From Planococcus halotolerans (GTDB lineage: Bacteria > Bacillota > Bacilli > Bacillales_A > Planococcaceae), in NCBI RefSeq assembly GCF_003289955.1, contig NZ_QLZR01000004.1, positions 186,001 through 250,000 of the forward strand: a stretch of DNA of 64,000 bases. The letters are read 5' to 3'. The notes below the pieces were generated by a model, which ran no database searches, was not told the origin of the DNA, and saw only the letters and a list, made by a program, of their open reading frames with translations. This document shows positions 35,762 through 44,259 of this stretch, in pieces. The first letter of the stretch is position 1. Each line of letters begins with the position of its first letter. A program made the translations under genes and the position numbers.

Positions 35762-35871
35762 AAGGCTGATTTATTTCATTTTACGAAATACTTCTTCCTA
35801 TTTTATCGAAACATTTGATAAACTTAAAAAGTTCGGTACTTACAATTATATACAGCAGGGAGAAGACTTAC

Positions 35872-37629
35872 ATGCGTGTTTTTTTGGAATTAGGCTGGTT
35901 TTTTAAAGAGAGGAAAAAGCAATACGCCATCGGCATTTTCCTGTTGATGATTGTTGCGCTGCTCGGTGTATTGCCGCCGCGAATCATCGGATTCGTTGTT
36001 GATGAGATTAGCAGGGGGACATTGACTCCTGCGTATCTGATGAAGTGGCTCGGTATCCTGGCGGGGTCAGCGATGATTATGTACGTGCTTCGTTACGCAT
36101 GGCGCTTGATGATTTTCGGCTCATCAATCATTCTGGCGCGGAATCTGCGCCGGCAGTTGTTCCATCATTTTACTCAAATGTCCCCGTCATTTTATCAAAA
36201 GAGGCGGGTGGGAGACTTGATGGCGCATGCCACCAATGATCTGCAGGCTGTACAGATGACAGCAGGAGCTGGTGTTTTAACATTGTTTGATTCACTGGCG
36301 ACAGGAGGCTTCGTCATTGCTGCAATGGCAATCACCATCGATTGGAAACTGACATTGATCGTTTTGCTGCCTCTGCCGCTGATGGCTTATCTGACTAATT
36401 ATTACGGCAAACTGATGCATCTCCGTTTCCACGATGCACAGGCGGCGTTTTCGGGTCTAAACGATAAAACACAGGAAAGTATTTCAGGTATGAAAGTGAT
36501 CAAGACGTTCGGCCAGGAGGAAGAAGACGTGGAAGATTTCCGCGCTCTGTCAAAAAAAGTGGTGGATGAAAACATTCGGGTTGCAAGGGTCGATTCATTA
36601 TTCGACCCCACCATTTCAGCAATTATAGGCATCTGTTACTTCCTCGCCATCGGATTCGGTTCCTATTTTGTGACAAACGGAGATATGACAATCGGGGATT
36701 TGATCGCTTTCACAGCATATCTTGGGCTTTTGGTATGGCCGATGCTGGCATTCGGCTGGCTTTTCAATATCGTAGAACGCGGAAGAGCTTCATATGACCG
36801 GATCCGCCAGCTGCTCGCAGAACCGGCGGATATTGACGACCGGAAAGGTGCGCTTGATATCCATCCGGAAGGGGATATTATATTTGATTTGGAAGAGTTT
36901 AAATTCACTGATGACGACCGTGCGGCACTACGGGATGTCCGTTTTACACTCAAACGCGGAGAAACCCTGGGGATAGTCGGGAAAACAGGTTCCGGAAAAT
37001 CAGCGATTTTAAGGCTCCTGCTGCGCGAATTTGAAAATTACCGCGGAACGATAACATTCGGCGGGCGCTCCATCACTGACTATAAAAAGAAAAAACTGCG
37101 TCAGGCAATCGGCTATGTACCGCAGGATCATTTCCTGTTTTCAACGACTGTCGCTGGGAATATCGCCTTCGCGCGGCCAGAGGCTACGGAAGAGGAGATC
37201 TTTGAAGCGGCACAGCTTGCGCATATCCATCAGGACATTTTAAATTTCACAGAGGGCTATAATACCGTAGTCGGAGAACGGGGCGTTTCGTTATCGGGCG
37301 GACAGAAGCAGCGAATTTCGATTGCCCGCGCTTTGATGATGCGGCCTGAACTGCTGATACTGGATGATTCATTGTCTGCAGTGGACGCCAAAACGGAAGA
37401 AGCGATTCTTGAATCACTGAAACGGATGCGCACCGGGGAAACGACAATTATTACATCCCACCGGCTGAGTGCCATCCAGCATGCCCATCAGATAGTGGTG
37501 ATGGATGCCGGCACGGTGGCGGAAATCGGTTCACATGACCAGTTAATGAAGAAAAAAGGAATCTATTATGAAATGTATGAGCTGCAGCAACTTGAAGCAC
37601 TCGTCGAGCAGGGAGGCGAGACACAATGA
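35872..37629 (+). CDS. ABC exporter subunit, degenerate-site half (YheI/BmrC-like)
   Basis: 585 aa, the same length as B. subtilis YheI. Membrane domain (about 1-310) with six helices, then an ATPase domain with Walker A GIVGKTGSGKS, signature LSGGQKQR and Walker B LLILDDSLSAVD. The catalytic Glu after Walker B is Asp (LDDS), so one nucleotide site of the heterodimer should be slow or inactive, as in BmrC. It pairs with the next gene, which it overlaps by four bases. Likely a multidrug or lipid exporter. The start was set at 35872 after GGGAG. Confidence 0.88.
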   Translation: MRVFLELGWFFKERKKQYAIGIFLLMIVALLGVLPPRIIGFVVDEISRGTLTPAYLMKWLGILAGSAMIMYVLRYAWRLMIFGSSIILARNLRRQLFHHFTQMSPSFYQKRRVGDLMAHATNDLQAVQMTAGAGVLTLFDSLATGGFVIAAMAITIDWKLTLIVLLPLPLMAYLTNYYGKLMHLRFHDAQAAFSGLNDKTQESISGMKVIKTFGQEEEDVEDFRALSKKVVDENIRVARVDSLFDPTISAIIGICYFLAIGFGSYFVTNGDMTIGDLIAFTAYLGLLVWPMLAFGWLFNIVERGRASYDRIRQLLAEPADIDDRKGALDIHPEGDIIFDLEEFKFTDDDRAALRDVRFTLKRGETLGIVGKTGSGKSAILRLLLREFENYRGTITFGGRSITDYKKKKLRQAIGYVPQDHFLFSTTVAGNIAFARPEATEEEIFEAAQLAHIHQDILNFTEGYNTVVGERGVSLSGGQKQRISIARALMMRPELLILDDSLSAVDAKTEEAILESLKRMRTGETTIITSHRLSAIQHAHQIVVMDAGTVAEIGSHDQLMKKKGIYYEMYELQQLEALVEQGGETQ

Positions 37630-39410
37630 TGGAAAAGCAAAAAGAACTGACCGGCAAAGATCAGTGGCTTGTCTTCAAAAGACTGCTCCTTTACCTGATT
37701 CCGCATAAGAAAATGCTGTCCATTGCCATGCTGTTGCTGATACTGACCGTTTTGGGCGATGTTTTGGGGCCATTGATCATCAAAACATTCATCGATGGCT
37801 ATTTGACACCGGGTAATTTCCCGACAGGTCCGGTGACCGGCCTGGCGCTGGGTTATCTATTCATCCAGGTTTCAAATGTCATCATCAGTTATTTTCAATT
37901 GTTGAAATTCCAGGAGGCGGCGCTGAAAATCATTCAGCAAATGCGCATCGATGTCTTTACAAAAGTGCAGAGCCTGGGAATGCGTTATTTTGACCGGACA
38001 CCTGCAGGCGGCATTGTTTCCCGGGTCACCAACGATACAGAGGCGATCAAGGAAATGTTCGTTACTGTGCTCATTGGCTTTATTCAGAGTATATTCCTGA
38101 TTATCGGTGTATACATCGCCATGTTCTTCCTGAATTTGCGCCTGGCATTGATTACGTTGATCCTGCTGCCAATCCTTTTTTGGATCATGTACATCTACCG
38201 CAAATACAGCTCGATTTTTTACCAGGATCTGCGCGAGCGGCTCGGGCAGCTAAACGCCAAAATTTCCGAGTCGGTGCAGGGAATGGGTATGATCCAGGCT
38301 TTCAGCCAAGAAGGCCGGATGCAGGATGAATTCAACGAAATCAATGAAAAACACTGGAACGCCGGAAAACGCAATATTAAAATTGACGGGCTGCTTTTGC
38401 GGCCGGCGATTGACCTGGTTTATACATTGGCGTTGATTATGCTCCTCAGTTATTTCGGCATCACTTCATTCAATTCTACTATTGAAGTAGGGGTCATTTA
38501 TGCTTTTGTAACGTATATCGATCGTTTCTTTGAACCCATCAATCAGGTCATGCAGCGGCTGTCGATTTTCCAGCAGGCGATTGTAGCGGCGTCGCGTGTC
38601 TTCGATTTATTGGATGAGACAGACGAAGCTCCGGCTCAAAAAGAAGCAGCAGCTGACATCACGGAAGGCCGCATCGAACTCAGGAATGTCAGCTTTTCCT
38701 ATGACGGCAAGGCTGAAGTTTTGAAAAACATTTCGTTTACTGCCGAACCCGGGCAGACTGTCGCTCTTGTGGGGCATACGGGGAGCGGGAAAAGTTCAAT
38801 CATCAATTTATTGATGCGATTTTATGAATTCGAAAAAGGAGATATTTTGATAGACGGCGTCAACGTCAAAGATTATCGTTCAAGTGAGCTGCGCAAAAAA
38901 ATGGGGCTGGTCCTGCAGGATCCATTTTTATTTTATGGAACGATTGAAAGCAATATACGCCTCTATAATCCGGAAATGCCTTTTTCAGAAATCCGGGCGG
39001 CTGCTGAATTCGTGCAAGCGGATAAATTCATTGCCCAATTGCCGGATGGCTACGACCATAAAGTGACGGAAAGAGGGTCCACATTCTCAAGCGGCCAGCG
39101 ACAATTACTGGCTTTCGCCCGAACAATGGCGGCAGATCCGAAGATTCTGGTGCTGGATGAAGCGACGGCTAACATCGATACGGAGACGGAAGTCGCCATC
39201 CAGACGAGTCTCGAAAGGATGCGCAAAGGCCGGACAACCATCGCAATTGCCCATAGGTTAAGCACGATTCAGGATGCAGAGCTGATCTTGGTGCTGCATC
39301 AAGGAGAAATTGTCGAACGCGGAACCCATCAGCAATTATTGGCCGCACGCGGTCTCTACCATAAAATGTACCTGCTCCAAAACGGCATCGTGGAAAACGT
39401 CGGCAATTGA
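37626..39410 (+). CDS. ABC exporter subunit, catalytic half (YheH/BmrD-like)
   Basis: 594 aa, shorter than YheH (673), missing an insertion in the membrane domain. Six membrane helices in about 1-320, Walker A LVGHTGSGKSS, signature FSSGQRQ (normally LSGGQ), Walker B ILVLDEATANID with the catalytic Glu kept. Good Glu here and Asp in the partner, with the odd signature here, is the pattern of asymmetric heterodimeric exporters. No attenuator peptide (bmrB) was found upstream. Confidence 0.88.
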   Translation: MMEKQKELTGKDQWLVFKRLLLYLIPHKKMLSIAMLLLILTVLGDVLGPLIIKTFIDGYLTPGNFPTGPVTGLALGYLFIQVSNVIISYFQLLKFQEAALKIIQQMRIDVFTKVQSLGMRYFDRTPAGGIVSRVTNDTEAIKEMFVTVLIGFIQSIFLIIGVYIAMFFLNLRLALITLILLPILFWIMYIYRKYSSIFYQDLRERLGQLNAKISESVQGMGMIQAFSQEGRMQDEFNEINEKHWNAGKRNIKIDGLLLRPAIDLVYTLALIMLLSYFGITSFNSTIEVGVIYAFVTYIDRFFEPINQVMQRLSIFQQAIVAASRVFDLLDETDEAPAQKEAAADITEGRIELRNVSFSYDGKAEVLKNISFTAEPGQTVALVGHTGSGKSSIINLLMRFYEFEKGDILIDGVNVKDYRSSELRKKMGLVLQDPFLFYGTIESNIRLYNPEMPFSEIRAAAEFVQADKFIAQLPDGYDHKVTERGSTFSSGQRQLLAFARTMAADPKILVLDEATANIDTETEVAIQTSLERMRKGRTTIAIAHRLSTIQDAELILVLHQGEIVERGTHQQLLAARGLYHKMYLLQNGIVENVGN

Positions 39411-39445
39411 TGAATTGAATGTGAAAATGAACATTGGAGGCTGTC

Positions 39446-39886
39446 ATGAAAAAAATCATTCCTTTTTGCTTGCTGATGTTGTTTATGTTCTGCGGCACGG
39501 CTCAAGCTCTATCCTGGGCTTATCCTTTTGTGGTTTGGGAGGGGACCCTTTACGAAGTCAAAGAAGAAGAGCGGCTGTCGGAAGGTGAAATTGCTGAAGC
39601 GATTGGACGCGTGGCGACATTGGCGAATGATATGTCAGGCGATTATTACGGCAACACATCCAATTTTTATCCCGTCGGTACGGTCTATTATGCGATAAAG
39701 GACACAGGCACAAGCGAAGCGATAGCTGTGGATGTGGAAGGGGAATATTTGAAGGCTGTTTACAGCCAGAAAGCGAAGTTCCATTTTATGAATCTTCTAT
39801 TGGACGGCCGCATTTTGATGATTGTTGTCCTGATTATCATGGCTGTTATTATTTTTGTTGCGAGATCAAAAGCAAGAAGGAATTGA
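39446..39886 (+). CDS. Uncharacterised exported protein with C-terminal membrane anchor
   Basis: 146 aa. Signal peptide residues 1-22 (MKKIIPFCLLMLFMFCGTAQA), an extracellular domain of about 90 residues with WEGTLYEVKEEERLSEGEI and TVYYAIKDTGTSEAIAVD, and a C-terminal helix (ILMIVVLIIMAVIIFVA) followed by RSKARRN. The family is not recognised. It lies 35 bases after the exporter genes with its own RBS TGGAGG, so it may be cotranscribed and act at the membrane with them. Confidence 0.65.
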   Translation: MKKIIPFCLLMLFMFCGTAQALSWAYPFVVWEGTLYEVKEEERLSEGEIAEAIGRVATLANDMSGDYYGNTSNFYPVGTVYYAIKDTGTSEAIAVDVEGEYLKAVYSQKAKFHFMNLLLDGRILMIVVLIIMAVIIFVARSKARRN

Positions 39887-40010
39887 AGAGAGCAGAGATT
39901 CAGACAGCAGAGAAAGATAAAAGGGAAGTAATCGATATTGCGCTAGCTTCGAGACATTAAAAGATATGCAGCGAAATGATTGAAGTAGATAATGTTTCTG
40001 GACAGCCTGA

Positions 40011-40045
40011 GGAGAGAAAGATACCCATCTTTCTCTCCTGTTTTT
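40011..40045 (+). terminator. Terminator in the 39.9-40.27 kb gap
   Basis: GGAGAGAAAGAT / ATCTTTCTCTCC hairpin and TTTTT. It probably ends the exporter operon. The rest of 39887-40268 holds a repeat fragment and a second hairpin; no gene was seen. Confidence 0.8.
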
Positions 40046-40118
40046 GTATAGGGGGTAAATTTGGTCCCTGAATTCTGACTTATACCTGGTAGAGTAAATT
40101 AATATTGTCTAAAACCTG

Positions 40119-40149
40119 TGCTCCTGTATCGCTGCGCTAGCTTCGTCGC
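40119..40149. repeat. Solo half-copy of the bkd repeat element
   Basis: This stretch, TGCTCCTG..ATCGCTGCGC..GCTTCGTCGC, matches the reverse complement of 14547-14576 with one substitution and one inserted base. It shows that the unit B arm is dispersed in the genome. Confidence 0.7.
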
Positions 40150-40151
40150 AA

Positions 40152-40184
40152 ATGAGCCGGACAAAATACTTTTGTCCGGCTCAT
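40152..40184. promoter_or_regulatory. Strong palindrome upstream of ccdA
   Basis: Perfect 15-bp stem: ATGAGCCGGACAAAA / TTTTGTCCGGCTCAT with a 3-base loop. There is no U-run on the right side, so it may be a terminator without a clear tail, a regulatory hairpin, or the end of the adjacent repeat. Confidence 0.55.
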
Positions 40185-40268
40185 TCACAAAGAGTTCACA
40201 GGCAAAAGGGCAGTTTTCTCATGTTAAATTTGATAAGATGGGATGAGTATAATGAAGGAGTGGAAACA

Positions 40269-40979
40269 GTGGCAAGTGACATTAATCTATTCCTGGCTTT
40301 TGGAGCAGGATTCCTAAGTTTTATTTCACCATGCACTTTGCCTTTATATCCGGCATTTTTATCCTATATTACCGGCATGTCGCTTGATGAAATAAAAAAC
40401 GATAAGAAAGTCATGCAGCGAAGAGGCATGTTCCATACGCTTTTCTTCCTGCTTGGATTTTCAACTATATTTATCGCACTCGGCTTCAGCACATCATTCT
40501 TCTATGAGTGGTTTATCCGATATGATGAATTGATCCGCCAAGTCGGCGCCATATTCATCGTCGTATTCGGATTGATGATTGTCGGCGTTTTCCAGCCGAA
40601 ATTCCTGATGGCTGATAAAAAGTTTTCATTTAAGAACCGCCCATCGGGTTTTCTCGGAACTTTTGTAATCGGTTTGGCGTTTGCCGCGGGCTGGACACCG
40701 TGTACAGGGCCTATCACAGCAGCCATCTATACGTTGGCGGCAGCAAATCCAGGCTCAGGTGTCTGGTATATGCTTGCATATGTACTCGGATTTGCGATTC
40801 CATTCTTTGTTCTTTCGTTCTTCGTAACCCGTCTCGGCTGGTTGCGCAAGCACAATAATACCATCATGAAAGTCGGTGGATTCATCATGATTGCAGTTGG
40901 AATTCTGCTGTTCTTTGATGGAATGACTTACTTAATCCGCATTCTGAGCCCGATATTCGGTGACTTCCAGGGATTCTAA
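40269..40979 (+). CDS. ccdA: Cytochrome c biogenesis protein CcdA
   Basis: 236 aa, six membrane helices, one residue longer than B. subtilis CcdA. The redox cysteines are in [19 protein letters not shown] and GWTPCTGP. It carries reducing power across the membrane for c-type cytochrome maturation and other extracytoplasmic disulfide reduction. The start is GTG 40269, 8 bases after AAGGAG, matching the family N-terminus; the longer frame starts inside the upstream palindrome. It leads the ccdA-thioredoxin-ccdC operon. Confidence 0.94.
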   Translation: MASDINLFLAFGAGFLSFISPCTLPLYPAFLSYITGMSLDEIKNDKKVMQRRGMFHTLFFLLGFSTIFIALGFSTSFFYEWFIRYDELIRQVGAIFIVVFGLMIVGVFQPKFLMADKKFSFKNRPSGFLGTFVIGLAFAAGWTPCTGPITAAIYTLAAANPGSGVWYMLAYVLGFAIPFFVLSFFVTRLGWLRKHNNTIMKVGGFIMIAVGILLFFDGMTYLIRILSPIFGDFQGF

Positions 40980-41003
40980 TTGATCTTAAAGCAGGTGAAA
41001 CCG

Positions 41004-41327
41004 ATGAAAACCATTAATTCCATGAACGAATACCGACAACTGACCAGCAGCGCAGAAACTTTTCTGCTGTTTGTCAAAACCGATAATTGTTCAGTCTGTG
41101 AAGGATTGCGTCCCCAGATTGAACTATTCGAAGATGATTATGAAATCCCTTTTTATTTGGTGAACGGCGCAAGATTTCCAGAGTTGGCAGGGGAACTTCT
41201 ATTGTTTTCAGCCCCAATCGTACTAATATTCCATGAAGGCAGCGAAATTCATCGATTTGTGCGTTTTATCCGCATCGAAGAATTGCGAAGCCGTTTGGAT
41301 GAACTGGAGGAGGGATTGGATGTTTGA
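41004..41327 (+). CDS. Thioredoxin-like protein
   Basis: 107 aa with the active-site pair CSVC in KTDNCSVCEGLRPQ near residue 29 and the cis-Pro segment FSAPIVLIFHEG. No signal peptide, so it is cytoplasmic and could hand electrons to CcdA. In B. subtilis the CheY-like yneI sits at this place between ccdA and ccdC; here a thioredoxin takes it. The ATG at 41004 follows AGGTGA. Overlaps ccdC by 8 bases. Confidence 0.8.
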   Translation: MKTINSMNEYRQLTSSAETFLLFVKTDNCSVCEGLRPQIELFEDDYEIPFYLVNGARFPELAGELLLFSAPIVLIFHEGSEIHRFVRFIRIEELRSRLDELEEGLDV

Positions 41328-41820
41328 ACAGATTCCACCGGAGGTTTATCTGGTAATAACGACAATTGGAGCAGTTTTTATGGGGATATTTGCAATCTTT
41401 GTGAGGTCCCGTTCAGCTAAAAAACCAGCTTCCGTTAAAAAAATTCTATTGCCTCCGTTATTCATGTCCACTGGAGCATTGATGTTCATCTTTCCGTTTT
41501 TCAGGGTTGAACCTCCCCAGATTGCTGAAGCATTGGCAGCAGGAATCATTTTTTCGGTGGTCCTGATATGGACTTCGAAATTTGAGGAAAGAGATGGAGA
41601 GATCTATTTAAAGCAATCCAAGGCTTTTATTTTTATCTTGATTGGCTTACTGCTGGTCCGTCTGCTTGCTAAAGTGATTCTAAGCTCAACCATCGATATC
41701 GGTGAACTGGCAGGCATGTTCTGGATACTCGCATTCGGGATGATAATCCCGTGGCGTCTTGCTATGTACCTTCAATTTAAAAAACTTGCAGAAAAAAACA
41801 AAAGCGCAGTACCCAGTTGA
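41320..41820 (+). CDS. ccdC: CcdC-like membrane protein
   Basis: 166 aa with four to five hydrophobic segments, beginning MFEQIPPEVYLVITTIGAV. Same position as B. subtilis ccdC (yneJ), a gene of the cytochrome c maturation cluster whose own role is not clear. The ATG at 41320 follows GGAGGAGGG and lies within the end of the thioredoxin gene. Confidence 0.85.
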   Translation: MFEQIPPEVYLVITTIGAVFMGIFAIFVRSRSAKKPASVKKILLPPLFMSTGALMFIFPFFRVEPPQIAEALAAGIIFSVVLIWTSKFEERDGEIYLKQSKAFIFILIGLLLVRLLAKVILSSTIDIGELAGMFWILAFGMIIPWRLAMYLQFKKLAEKNKSAVPS

Positions 41821-41837
41821 CGGGTGCTGCGCTTTTC
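41800..41837. terminator. Bidirectional terminator ccdC / DUF2621
   Basis: AAAAGCGCAG.ACCC / GGGT.CTGCGCTTTT hairpin with A-run left and T-rich right, between convergent genes. Confidence 0.8.
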
Positions 41838-41838
41838 T

Positions 41839-42273
41839 TCATTGTTCAAAATAATGTTCGTACGGAGCAACATCAATATTGAGTTCGTCCAGCTTTTTCC
41901 GTAAAAATTTATGGTCACGTTTTGGCGTCGCCTGTATATAGCCTCTGATGATATGTTCATGTTCCATTTTCGAAACTTTTTCTTCCACCAGGATCTGTCC
42001 GATTCTGCCCGCTATTTTTTGTTTTGCGACCGGTCTGAACAGATCAGGTACTGGCTGCACCAATTCGTTCAATAACTCTTTTTCCCGGTCTCCCCATAAA
42101 TGGATCGTTTTGCCGACGTAATACTCTTCCCAATTCAAATCCGACAGTCCGTCTTTCTTGGGAATGGATTTCAGGAACTTCCTGAACATAAAATACCCGC
42201 CAATCGCAAATAAACCGACAAGGACCACTACCCAAAATAGGATGAACCATAAAAACCAACCTTCTAACGCCAC
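41839..42273 (-). CDS. DUF2621 family membrane protein (YneK-like)
   Basis: 144 aa with one N-terminal membrane helix (LEGWFLWFILFWVVVLVGLFAIGG) and a basic soluble domain containing DLNWEEYYVGKTIHLWGDREKEL. Orthologous by position and sequence type to YneK, next to ccdC in Bacillus. The function is unknown. A GTG at 42273 follows GAGGTG at good spacing; the GTG at 42282 is the alternative. Confidence 0.8.
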   Translation of the reverse strand: MALEGWFLWFILFWVVVLVGLFAIGGYFMFRKFLKSIPKKDGLSDLNWEEYYVGKTIHLWGDREKELLNELVQPVPDLFRPVAKQKIAGRIGQILVEEKVSKMEHEHIIRGYIQATPKRDHKFLRKKLDELNIDVAPYEHYFEQ

Positions 42274-42393
42274 GTTATTCACCTCATACCTTCCAATATC
42301 TCCATTATAAGAGCAAAATAAAAAAAATTCATTAAAAATGTATCCCTTTTTGCCCTAACTGTCTATATAGCGGGTGAGAGGAGGTGAAACAAA

Positions 42394-42612
42394 ATGGCTA
42401 ACAGCAACTTTAAAAAGGCAAGCATCCGGCTGACTTTCGATAACGGCTTTGATGCACTCGGGAAACCGAGAAAGAAAGTGAAAGCGTACCACAATGTTAC
42501 TGATACAGCTGCTGCAACTGAGATTTTCGAAACAGCACGCGTATTGACGGAGTTCGGAATGAAACCGTTGATGGATTTGGAAAAGCAGTCTAATCAATCA
42601 ATCTTTGCATAA
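42394..42612 (+). CDS. DUF1659 family small protein
   Basis: 72 aa, beginning MANSNFKKASIRLTFDNGFD and containing KVKAYHNVTDTAAATEIFETARVL. It matches the DUF1659 family, nearly always next to a DUF2922 gene in Firmicutes. No catalytic motif, no signal peptide. RBS GAGGAGGTG is strong. Confidence 0.82.
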   Translation: MANSNFKKASIRLTFDNGFDALGKPRKKVKAYHNVTDTAAATEIFETARVLTEFGMKPLMDLEKQSNQSIFA

Positions 42613-42634
42613 TACTACTAAGGGGGAATAGGAA

Positions 42635-42850
42635 ATGGCTAAGACATTGGAACTGATATTTGAAACAGGGGCAGGAAAAGATGTTGTACTGTCTGTGGAA
42701 GAACCGAGAGAAGACCTGACGGCTCTAGAGCTCGCGACTGGTATGCAGACGATTATTACCCAGAACATCTTTGAAATTCAAGGGTCGCCTTTTGCGGTTG
42801 CCAAAGGCGCACGTGTAGTCGAGCGCAACGTCGTCGATTACGAAGTTTAA
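42635..42850 (+). CDS. DUF2922 family small protein
   Basis: 71 aa with TLELIFETGAGKDVVLSVEEPREDL and a beta-rich tail ending VVERNVVDYEV. DUF2922 partner of the previous gene; the two probably form a unit. Function unknown. RBS AAGGGGGAA; a terminator follows. Confidence 0.82.
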   Translation: MAKTLELIFETGAGKDVVLSVEEPREDLTALELATGMQTIITQNIFEIQGSPFAVAKGARVVERNVVDYEV

Positions 42851-42858
42851 GAACTGGA

Positions 42859-42883
42859 GCCCTCCTGAATTGGAGGGCTTTTT
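42859..42883 (+). terminator. Terminator after the DUF1659-DUF2922 pair
   Basis: GCCCTCC / GGAGGGC hairpin and TTTTT. Confidence 0.85.
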
Positions 42884-42913
42884 ATCTTCTTAAAAAAGAA
42901 GGGGGGAAAAGAC

Positions 42914-43039
42914 ATGGAAGATTGGATGCGGTTGATACAGGAAGTCGGGTTTCCTATTTTTGTGTCATTTTATCTGATGCACAGAGTGGAAACAAAACTT
43001 GTGGCAATTCACGAAGCATTGATCGCCATCAGGCTGTAA
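42914..43039 (+). CDS. YvrJ family miniprotein
   Basis: 41 aa: MEDWMRLIQEVGFPIFVSFYLM followed by HRVETKLVAIHEALIAI. This is the YvrJ pattern, GFPI in a short helix and a conserved R.E.K. helix. It often follows DUF1659-DUF2922, as here. RBS GGGGGGAAAAGAC. Likely membrane-associated; role unknown. Too short for most gene callers. Confidence 0.8.
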   Translation: MEDWMRLIQEVGFPIFVSFYLMHRVETKLVAIHEALIAIRL

Positions 43040-43133
43040 CTTCACAATTTCGTGACAAAGGGTTGCGTAATGCAGTTGTCTGGTCTGCTTTCTTCATTTA
43101 ATATGAAGGCAGTATGTATTATGGAGGCGCCAC

Positions 43134-43694
43134 ATGAAAAAATTAATGGGAATTGCAGTGATCGCCCTTGTGTTATTTCTGGCAGCTTGCGGTGATTCCT
43201 CAATCGAAGATTTTTCGCACACCGATCAGCGCGGAGAAGAAATTACACTTGAAAGCCTTAAAGGAACGCCCTGGCTGGCAACTTTTGTGTTCACTAATTG
43301 TACGACTGTATGCCCGCCCATGACTTTTAATATGGTCTCAATCCAGGAGGCACTGTTGGAACAGGGCATCGAAGAATATAAAATTGTTGCATTTTCAGTG
43401 GATCCCGGGACCGATAAACCGGCAGTATTGGCTGATTATCTCGGGAAATTCAATGTGCCTGATGAATCGAAATGGCATCTTTTGACCGGCTATTCCCAGG
43501 ATTATATTGCTGAGTACGCTAAAGACAATTTCAAATCATTTGTGAAAAATGACCCTTCAAGTAACCAGGTGGTGCATGGCACCAGCTTTTATTTGATCGA
43601 TAAAAACGGGGAAGTTGCCCATAACTATGATGGCTATAGTGATGTTCCGGTTGAGGAAATTGTTGAAGATCTAAAAGTGTTGATTGATAAGTAG
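43134..43694 (+). CDS. Sco1/SenC/PrrC family copper protein, lipoprotein
   Basis: 186 aa. Lipobox FLAACG with Cys at residue 19, thioredoxin fold, copper ligands CTTVCPP and the distal His in VVHGTSFYLID. Sco proteins deliver copper to the CuA site of cytochrome c oxidase, or act as thiol reductases, on the outer face of the membrane. This fits the nearby ccdA-ccdC genes of cytochrome assembly. Confidence 0.92.
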   Translation: MKKLMGIAVIALVLFLAACGDSSIEDFSHTDQRGEEITLESLKGTPWLATFVFTNCTTVCPPMTFNMVSIQEALLEQGIEEYKIVAFSVDPGTDKPAVLADYLGKFNVPDESKWHLLTGYSQDYIAEYAKDNFKSFVKNDPSSNQVVHGTSFYLIDKNGEVAHNYDGYSDVPVEEIVEDLKVLIDK

Positions 43695-43714
43695 AAAAGC
43701 TAGGCGAAAGTTAT

Positions 43715-43750
43715 AAAAAGGCTTATTCCAATCGGGAATAAGCCTTTTTT
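43715..43750. terminator. Bidirectional terminator sco / mscL
   Basis: AAAAAGGCTTATTCC / GGAATAAGCCTTTTT hairpin between convergent genes. Confidence 0.88.
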
Positions 43751-43755
43751 CAGCT

Positions 43756-44154
43756 TTAAAGCTGCTGCTTCTTCAGGAGATCCCGAATCTCGACGAGCAA
43801 TTCCTCTTTCTTGTCCAGTTCCGGCACAGCTTCTTCTTCTGGCATTTCTTCTTTTCGGCGGAATTTCATAAATATCCGAATAACTATAAAAATAGAAAAA
43901 GCAATTATAAAAAAGTCCAATACCGATTGCAGAAATGCTCCATATTCCAGGGAGGCATCGCCGACTGTATAGGTTGCACCTGCCATACTGAAGCCGCCAA
44001 GCAGCAATCCTACTGCAGGCATGATCAAGTCTTCCACCAAAGATGTTACTATTTTTCCGAAAGCGGTCCCGATAACCACAGCAATCGCTAAATCCAGTAC
44101 ATTGCCTTTCAACGCAAAAGCTTTAAAATCTTCCCACACAATTTTCACCTCCAT
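43756..44154 (-). CDS. mscL: Large-conductance mechanosensitive channel
   Basis: 132 aa, standard length. DFKAFALKGNVLDLAIAVVIGTAFGKIVTSLVEDLIMPAVGLLLGG contains the S1 and pore helix with the gating glycines; the second helix VLDFFIIAFSIFIVIRIFMKF is followed by a charged C-terminal bundle. It opens under membrane tension to release solutes on osmotic downshock. Confidence 0.96.
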   Translation of the reverse strand: MEVKIVWEDFKAFALKGNVLDLAIAVVIGTAFGKIVTSLVEDLIMPAVGLLLGGFSMAGATYTVGDASLEYGAFLQSVLDFFIIAFSIFIVIRIFMKFRRKEEMPEEEAVPELDKKEELLVEIRDLLKKQQL

Positions 44155-44259
44155 CTTTTACTTTACATTTGGGCTTACAGAAAAGATAGTGCTTGCAGCA
44201 ACAGAATTAAAGCGCTGTTTATGCTAAACTGTAGAAAATGAGCAGTTGGACGTGACACA

